Position numbers and translations under genes: made by a program. From Sciurus carolinensis (Eukaryota > Chordata > Mammalia > Rodentia > Sciuridae): DNA of 64,000 nucleotides. The notes under the pieces were generated by a model. That model made no database searches. It saw nothing but the letters and a program-made list of their open reading frames with translations, and was not told the origin of the DNA. Positions 57,189 to 64,000 of this stretch are shown piece after piece (positions within the stretch are counted from its first letter, which is position 1; every line of letters begins with the position of its first letter). Where the stretch lies: contig NC_062215.1 in NCBI RefSeq assembly GCF_902686445.1, positions 26,620,750 to 26,684,749 on the forward strand, written 5' to 3'.

Positions 57189-57746
57189 TCTTAATGGTCT
57201 TCTTTAAATTTGTTAGTCTACATTTTATTTCTCATAGATAATATTTCAAAAATATCTAAAATTTTCTGCCAAATATTCTAACAAGTAGCATTATTTAGAG
57301 AGAAAAAAGAATGGCATTAATGTGGATCATAAATTGTTTCAAGTATAGCTGATATTATACTTCTGCCTAAAAATTTAGTTTTATTAATAGAGAATAGACA
57401 GAAACAAGGTCAGAAAAAGACAGAACCCCAAGGCAGATGAAACCTTACCAAAGAAATTATGGTCTTAAAGCCCATGCATTCCATGTAAAGCAAAAACAAA
57501 GAACAAGAAATGTTTTATGTAAGAAAGAGCATGAAAACAGATTATTAATCTATAAAGTTCTATGCATGATATGAAAAACATCTGGAATCACAGTGTTATG
57601 ATTTAATGCAGAATGATGTGTAAAAGACAAACAATAAGAATGATTTCCTTCATTCATAAGGATGTTCTCTGATACACTAAAACAACGTTTTACCAATTCT
57701 CTCACAAAAACATTCAATATAATTAGATTGAAAAACCCAAAATTTG

Positions 57747-57842
57747 GGCTGGGACATAACTCAGTGGTAGAGTGCTTGCCTAGCATGTATGAAATCTTGG
57801 ATTCAATCTCTAGCACAGCATTTAAAAAAAAAGAAAAAAAAG
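57747..57842 (+). repeat. ID SINE
   Basis: tgggctgggacataactcag through gattcaatctctagcac. Confidence 0.86.
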
Positions 57843-58839
57843 AAACCCTAGTCAATAATACAAGGTTTCCTTATAAAATGCCACCTATGAAATAATAATG
57901 CTTAATTGTTATTTTGTAGAATTATAGTTAATATTCTAACTAGTACTATAAAACAAGCATGTACAGCATTTAATGCAAGATCAATGTAGTAGTCTTTAAG
58001 GAGAGTAAAGTTAATTTGCTTCTCATAAGAAAATGAAGAAATAAAATAACGCATTAAAGAATATTGCAAACAAAAACACCCAAAATCCCATATCCATCAT
58101 TTACTTATCCCAACAAATAAAACCAATCTAAGTGTGCTAAAAATCCCATGAACTTATATTTTGTCTTTACCAGAAGCAGCAACATAGTCAACCTGTTAGC
58201 CACATATTTGCCATAAACTGAAAAAACAAAAAGAAACTTAAAAAGTTTCTAAAGTCCAGCCCCCAAATGATTTTTGCCAAATTGTTTGCTTAAAACACAA
58301 AGGTTAACCTTTCAATAAAGACACAGAGACAGAAGAAACTGAATTTGGACTGGCTAAAAAAGTTCATATAATCACTATGTTTACTTGTTTACTACTATAT
58401 ATTAGAAACATTAATATATAAGCATAAAAGCTGAAAATATATGCAGGGCAAAAAAAAAGTAGAGCAGAAAAAAATGATGAGAAAGCACTAAATGAGAACA
58501 GCAGGCAAGAACACCTAGCTTAAAAAGCAGTAATATGAAAGTATTTAAAGGTATACACACCAGAATATTCCCCTGGGTAAGCAGCCCAAGAGAAAAATGA
58601 ATGAGAATCTCAATTAGATTATTTTCAGAAAGCAAGAAGTAAACTCATTTATTTGAAATGAGAGAGAGGTAACAAAGAAATTGAAACAATATAAAAAAAA
58701 ATTAAAGACAAAGTATAAACACTATAAAAAGAAAAAAATTGAAATGTATACTCATGAGTACCTTTTCCTATAATCTAGCTTCTAAAGTTTACTTTAACCT
58801 TAAACATTCTCAATGAAGAGTCCTCTAAAATCTAGTGCA

Positions 58840-58933
58840 CAGGGCTGGGAACGTGGTTCAGTGTTACAATGCTTGCCTAGCACGCATGAGGCCCTGGTAT
58901 CAATCCCCGGCACAAGGAAAAAAAAAAAAAAAA
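58840..58933 (+). repeat. Young ID SINE with target duplication
   Basis: gggctgggaacgtggttcag, A-tail. Duplication aaaatctagtgca at 58827-58839 and 58930-58942 is exact. Confidence 0.92.
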
Positions 58934-60567
58934 TCTAGTGCATAAATTTAAAATATGATCAGCAGAATTATTCAAAATGTTATTTCAAAATGTATCAATA
59001 AAAACTAATTCAATATAATTATAGGAAAATACTACTTAAAGAGTTCTCATCTTTATTCAAATTTTAAACTGAGCATAAATTTAGGTCTAATATATTTGAA
59101 AACCATCTACTAAAAACAAGGGAGAAAAACTGCCTGGCAGCTTTTAAATTGCAGATTTGAATATTAGCACTGATTCTCAAGTTAGGTCCACAGACAGGCT
59201 TCAGAGTTATGTGGTAACCCCTTGAGAAACTATGCCCCATTTTATTTCATTGTGTACACTTTCCCAAAGGTACATTGCTCTCTTAAAAATTCTCCCATAA
59301 GGGATTTTTAATCCCCAAAGGTGAAGAATCAGATTTAGAGATGAAACAACACTGTCAGAACTCTTTTACAATATTGTTCACTTAGTTGCTGTGCTTATGT
59401 GCTAAAAATGCAATAGTGCGGTTGTCCTGTCCACACTGAACCTATTTAGAAGAAAACAAACAAGGTTGGGGGTGGGTTGCATGGGAAAAGTGAGAGGTGT
59501 AGATGGAGAGCTCAGTGGATGGCCAGGCTGTTCATTCACAGGGACAGTCCATATTGGTGCAAGATCAGCCTTGGGAGACAAGCGACACAGATGATGAGCT
59601 GAGCTTGAGGCATGTCAAATGCAGAGTCCTGTAAATCATCACAGGAGCATCTGGTAGGCAGTTTGGAAATCACAGTCTGTGACTCCAGGAAAAAATATGG
59701 GATGGAGATAAAAACTTACATTAGTCACAAAAACTGAGAAACAGTGACAGCAAATATGAATTCCCAAAGAAAGAAGTAGGCCTAGGACAGGAAAGCTGAT
59801 ATCTGAAAGATGAGCAGAGAAAGTACATCCTGGTAAGATAACTGAAAAGGAACAGTCAGAGGTAGGAAAGAATGAAGACAAGTCTGATATTACAGAAACC
59901 CAACAGGGATAGTTTTAAACACAACTGTGTTTGAGAAGTCACGTGAAATATCTGAGAAGAAATTACTGGATAGAGCAACCAAGAAGGCTGTTTCTGGCAA
60001 GGCTGGAGAGAATGCCAGACAGCAGCAGGATGAGGAGCAAGTGAAACTGGGAAGTCCAGCAGGACTACAAGAAGTTTTTAAGTTTTGCTCACTATCATAA
60101 ATACCTAGAACAGTGCTTTGCACATAGCACATATTATAGCATAAAAGTGTAAGGAGAAATGGGAAGAAAATGAGTTATAGGTGGTAGACAGTGAGTTTCA
60201 GGGTCAAAAGAGGGCAGTATTCTTATTTTTAAATAGAAAAGACCTGAATACGTTTAAATGACAATTGGAAGAAGTGAATAGTGATAGTGAAGTTAAAAAT
60301 ATGTAAGAAAATTAAAAATCTCAAGAATTGACTTATGAATGTATGATTTCCAAATTCTAAGATGAGGAGTGAGTAACTTAAAATGAATAAAAAGAGTTAT
60401 GGAAATGGATGGTGTACTAAACAACCCAAGGTCAATTACAGGACTTGGGGAACAATTTTGTTAGCTAAACTATATCCCATTTAGTGAGTATTACCTAAGT
60501 TGGTATCACTGAATTGCACAGAAGCAGTCAAGGAACAAATACATTCCTTGGAAATTTCATTTACCAT

Positions 60568-61244
60568 GTTTTTTTAAGTTGGAAAATTTTATTTTAAAAT
60601 TTACATATTCACAAGTTTATAGATCCTCTACAACCATTAAATATTTTAGTCTATGTAGTCAAAGTCTTCTGGAATTCCAAAAGTTTTATCAATTTTATTT
60701 TCTTCAAACCCAAATTTTCTTTTGGCCCAGGATTTTATTACAAATATGTTTTCAGTCCATCTGTTAGCAGCTTCTTTGGCAATTTTATTTGCTTGACGTA
60801 TTTCTTCCACAACTTGTGGGTCACAGTTTGTATTTTTCTACTTCTGCCTTAAGCTTTTCCCTTTGGTCCCAAAGTGAAGAAAGCTCTTTTCTAGCATGGT
60901 TTGCTCTTCGTCTCATGTCGGCCAGTTTTAGCTTTCTCAATGCTCTTCTGTAGGTTTGCCTGCTTTTGGCTTCCCTCAGACACCCGAGATTCCAGAACTT
61001 CCAACTTACGTTTCCTTGCACGAAGAGCTTTACTTGGAAAAGCCCAAGAGTAATCAGAAGTTCCGATCCTCTCACAGTCAACCATACCATCATCGACTAA
61101 GCTTTAAAGGACTTCTTTTACTGACACAGCAGTAATGCCTTTCTCTTTGGGAGCAATCTTCTCCAAGACTTTCAATTGAAACACGTCTTTCATGGTGCGG
61201 GTGGCAGGGACTGCGAGCGGGGTGAGGGGTGGGGAGCGTCAGGC
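60568..61244 (-). pseudogene. MND1: MND1 processed pseudogene
   Basis: Intronless copy of MND1, the partner of HOP2 (PSMC3IP) in meiotic strand exchange. On the minus strand it runs from GC-rich 5' UTR, ATG and KDVFQL, through GITAVSVKEVL, SLVDDGMVDCERIGTSDYSW, AFPSKALRARKRKLEVLES and [20 protein letters not shown], to PEDFDYID and a stop. Lesions: a nonsense TAA in place of Gln after KEVL, a two-base deletion after EKYK, further disruption around 60890-60920, and in-frame absence of residues 2-23. The 3' UTR keeps AATAAA (60588-60593 as tttatt) and a short A-tail (60569-60575). Target-site duplication tcatttaccat lies at 60557-60567 and 61245-61255. It sits in a SPAG9 intron in the same orientation. 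Confidence 0.95.
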
Positions 61245-61518
61245 TCATTTACCATTTCGACAAAAGTGTTCATACAGACATAAGTAGTGAACTTAATACA
61301 TTAAAATATTCTAATCTGGAATACACTAATATCTGCAAGTGGAAAAGATAGTTTACAGTTTGTTTCTTATCTTCATCGTGGAAAGGAAACCAAAAGAATC
61401 AAAATTCTGCTTTTAATCAAATTATGATGTTTAATTTTCTGACTTTCACCAAGTACTTGACTTAATTAAAAGACCACAAGTGTTTCTGATTACTGTATTG
61501 TTTAATTTTTTATAGGAG

Positions 61519-61600
61519 CAGTTAGGGATGTAGGTCAGTGGTAGAGTGCTTGCTGAGTGTGTACAAGGCCATGGGTTCAATTCCCAGCACTATAGTTAAT
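61519..61600 (+). repeat. ID SINE
   Basis: ttagggatgtaggtcagtgg through ttcaattcccagcac; tail (ttaa)n. Confidence 0.85.
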
Positions 61601-61761
61601 TAATTAATTAAAATTAATTCTTACAGAGAAAAAGTTTGGTGCCATCAACCTCAAACATTTTATTACTCACTACTGAGATATGAGGCAACACAGTGTACAA
61701 ATTATATCCAGAATACTTCATGCTGATTAATAATAAAGGGAAGCAATATGAAGGAATTTGG

Positions 61762-61885
61762 GGGGAAGTATATTGATTCTAGTGGTGGTTACACAACACT
61801 CAGCATTTGTTAGATCTCAAAAAGTTGAATACAAAAACTGTGAATTTTATTGTATGCAAATACGAATACAAATTTTAAAATCTTT
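61762..61885 (+). repeat. Old L1 3' end
   Basis: attctagtggtggttacaca, aactgtgaattttattgtat; same terminal type as 44915-45050. Confidence 0.65.
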
Positions 61886-61967
61886 TAATTCTTCAGCCTA
61901 ACATTCTTGGCATCCACACCTCAAATCTACCAGAGAGTAATTTATTAATCAAATCTTTGTTTGTTTT

Positions 61968-62246
61968 CCTTGTGATACCATGATTGAATCCAGTGGCACT
62001 CAACTACAGAGCTACATCCTCAGTCCATTTATTTATTTATTTATTTATTTATTTAGGCACTGGGGATTTAACCCAGGGGTGCTTTACCACTGAGCCACAT
62101 CCCCAGCTCCTTCTATATTTTATTTTGAGACAGGGTCTCGCTAAACTGCTGAGGGCCTCCCTAAGTTGCTAAGGCTGGCTTTGAGCTCACTATCCTCCTG
62201 CCTCAGCCTCCTGATTCATGGAATTACAGGCATTCCTGGCTCAATC
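61968..62246 (-). repeat. ID plus MEN composite with (TTTA)n
   Basis: Reverse: a first ID (61972-62026), a (TTTA)n tract (62027-62055), then a full MEN (ccactgagccacatccccag to tggaattacaggcatt). Trimeric arrangement. Confidence 0.85.
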
Positions 62247-62448
62247 AATCCTTAAAAGGAAAATTTCAAATATAATTGAAAATTAAGGAGTAAATTTAAA
62301 TGTAAAAATGGAATATTCTCTAAAAGTTAATCTTTCCAACCTTCTTTGAGAAACAAATTTCATTCAATTTTTCTTCCAGTGTTTTACTCAGACTTTTAAT
62401 GAACTCTCTTGATACCGAACTGGAAATACCTAAATTTATATACTTTCT

Positions 62449-63629
62449 TTTTTTTTTTTTTTCCCCCAACTGAGTTAGTTTCTTTTTATTCTTTTGGTAA
62501 TCTCTTCCAGGGTTAACTATTTCCGTTGTAGGTGATGCAGTATGTAGGGTTCCACACTTCAAATATTTGCACTTCTATGAGCATGTCTTTCCCTTTATTA
62601 CAGGTCAGAATTAAAACTTTGATTCTTGTTTTTTTATATTCCAGTTGCAGAAGTAGTTTTCACTGCAGGAGTTATCTGAAGACAGTCAGTTTTCTAATGG
62701 TGGCCTACAATCAGGCTCCAGCTTCTCCAGGAACACTACAGGTTGGATTTAGTTTAAATATGTATTAAACTAAGAGAACGTCTCTCAAGTGAGTTTAAAT
62801 GCACTTTATTTTTAGACAACCTACATGACATGTTTTCTTAAAAAACAATGCCTCCACTCCAAATAAATCATGGTCAAAATAAATGTGCTCAAGATGGTAT
62901 CAGTTCCATTTGTCTTAAGTCCTGGTGTTGTGTGAATGACAAGCAGCAGCCAGTTATGATGACAGATGATAAATCCAAAGTAACTGCCAAATTTGTTAAC
63001 ATTTTTCCATTTCTAAACCATCCTTAAAGAAAATCATATATGGGGTCACACCATCCTCACGGTAGTCCAGGAGAGTCACCATGCCATCTGGATTCATGTT
63101 TTCACCAATAAAGAACTGGTAGTTTTTGAAATTAGCAAGGATGTGCTTGATTTGTTCGGCAGCCCCTGTCATAAAAGGTTTTACTCTCTCTGGTCTCTGT
63201 TCTTCAAGTTTGCCTTTGATTGATTTCATGTAATCTTTGATGTACTTCTTGTATGCTTCTTTTGTGAAGCTGGTTTCCTACAAGTGATGGTTCATGACAA
63301 TGTCAACATCAGTGATTACTGTGCTTTCGGTACCTTTGCCCTCCGGGTCCTTCAGCGGAGGCATTTCCACCAATGAGCGACTCATCAATGTTACCCTCTG
63401 TCCTACTGACCATCTTGCCCTCCACCTCCAGGTAGAGCCCATCTGCGATCTCCCGGATTTTGTAAATGTTGGAGAACATCTCATCATGGCTGATGAGGTC
63501 CCGGTAGATAATCATGATGGCGACTGGAGGGAGACTGCAGCGGCGCTAGCTTAGCAGGAGCCGGGAACTCTGAGCGAGCGCGGTGCAGCCGGAGCGGCGC
63601 TCAGGGGCGGGGGGAAGCGGGCGGAAAAG
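62449..63629 (-). pseudogene. TPT1: TPT1 (TCTP) processed pseudogene, full-length, long 3'UTR form
   Basis: Intronless copy of TPT1 (translationally controlled tumour protein). The coding part is 62996-63515, beginning [14 protein letters not shown] and ending [13 protein letters not shown]. Lesions: a one-base insertion in the region encoding AEGPEGEGTES, and CAG to TAG after MNHHL. The 5' end starts with the oligopyrimidine cttttccgccc, the expected TOP cap site, directly at the target-site duplication. The 3' end passes the proximal signal near 62810 and runs about 330 bp further to a second AATAAA (62485-62490 as tttatt) and a 14-base tail (62449-62462). The duplication cctaaattta(t/c)atactttct is at 62429-62448 and 63630-63649, with one mismatch. 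It lies in a SPAG9 intron. Confidence 0.97.
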
Positions 63630-63905
63630 CCTAAATTTACATACTTTCTACTAGATGAATGTTTAAATAGAATTTGAGGTGTTTTTCAATACTTCACAAT
63701 GTCAAGGATGTAACTGGCAATAAATTAAACAATAATTAATGCAAACAACATCACTCCATACTATATTCACAAGAACTGACAACACCTTTTGAAAACAAGA
63801 AAGGTACACCAACGCTAATTTACATGAGTCAGAATCAAGTAATTATTGTTAAAAAGTAACTTTAGAGATCACCGAGAGTAGGAATTAGTATACTTTTCCT
63901 GTAAA

Positions 63906-64000
63906 GCAGCAGTTGGCAAGTACTTTAGGCCTCTTGGGTCGTATAATCTCTGCAGCAAATTATTCAATTCTGCTCTTGGGCAAAAGCAATCATCAAGAAT
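63906..64000. mobile_element. Old DNA-transposon fragment (hAT-like), cut by window edge
   Basis: agcagttggcaagtacttta, ggcctcttgggtcgtataat, ctctgcagcaaattattcaa resemble the other end of the family seen at 39560-39800. Family name not assigned. Confidence 0.45.

Larger units (their letters stand above)
56817..60556. other. SPAG9: SPAG9 intron (to the next exon outside the window)
   Basis: AT-rich intron with IDs and a 7SL-derived SINE. No SPAG9 exon encoding the residues upstream of GREVENL was found. The segment 59600-60060 resembles an old mammalian repeat not named here. A 47-nt cryptic exon-like block lies at 58171-58217. Confidence 0.6.

Noticed and set aside
59600..60250. Possible additional SPAG9 exon or pseudogene
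   Set aside because: Open frames are short, not JIP4-like, and the sequence resembles an old dispersed repeat whose motifs also appear near 32690-33370.
60660..61190. Live MND1 gene or SPAG9 upstream exon
   Set aside because: Nonsense codon, frameshift, no introns; sequence is MND1, not SPAG9.
62996..63515. A live intronless TPT1 gene
   Set aside because: A one-base insertion and a nonsense codon break the frame, and a poly(A) tail and duplication mark it as a processed copy.

Overview
The window is mammalian nuclear DNA, most probably from a squirrel-family rodent (Sciuridae: squirrel, marmot, chipmunk or relative). The evidence is its repeats: about 60 copies of tRNA-Ala-derived ID SINEs and of the dimeric B1-plus-ID SINE (MEN type). 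Dimeric B1-ID elements at this density are typical of sciurids. No prokaryotic-style genes, CRISPR arrays or operons are present. Most long open frames are chance frames in GC-rich DNA or frames running through SINEs.

Layout. Positions 1-13,600 are GC-rich intergenic sequence with ancient repeats (L2, MIR, MER20, an old L1 3' end) and one CpG-island-like block at 3,760-4,215 that looks like an orphan promoter. Positions 13,600 to about 18,600 are AT-richer intergenic sequence with SINEs. From about 18,600 to 22,659 lies what is probably the long 3' UTR of the main gene. From 22,660 to 56,816 on the minus strand are the last 21 coding exons of SPAG9 (JIP4, C-Jun-amino-terminal kinase-interacting protein 4). 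From 56,817 to the right edge is a large SPAG9 intron holding two processed pseudogenes, MND1 (60,568-61,244) and TPT1 (62,449-63,629), both on the minus strand and both with recognisable target-site duplications. By human synteny (recalled, not checked) the left part would be the TOB1-SPAG9 intergenic interval of 17q21.33.

SPAG9. The exon joins were worked out by hand from splice signals and homology. The phases close exactly: 2,748 coding bases (916 codons) plus two bases of a split glycine codon, then a TGA stop. The encoded part covers the second leucine-zipper coiled coil, the RH2 motif, an acidic and serine-rich linker and the C-terminal beta-propeller. The 5' exons (RH1 and first coiled coil, roughly the first 400 residues) are outside the window to the right.

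Most worth a second look: a 12-nt in-frame candidate microexon (49,016-49,027) in front of an exon whose acceptor is a 29-T homopolymer; a GC-AG intron at 35,055; a TPT1 retrocopy made from the long-3'UTR mRNA, starting at its terminal-oligopyrimidine cap site; an MND1 retrocopy missing residues 2-23 in frame; a SINE subfamily with a shared non-tRNA 3' extension; and young ID insertions with intact promoters and A-tails of up to 42 bases. I did not find a new multi-gene system.
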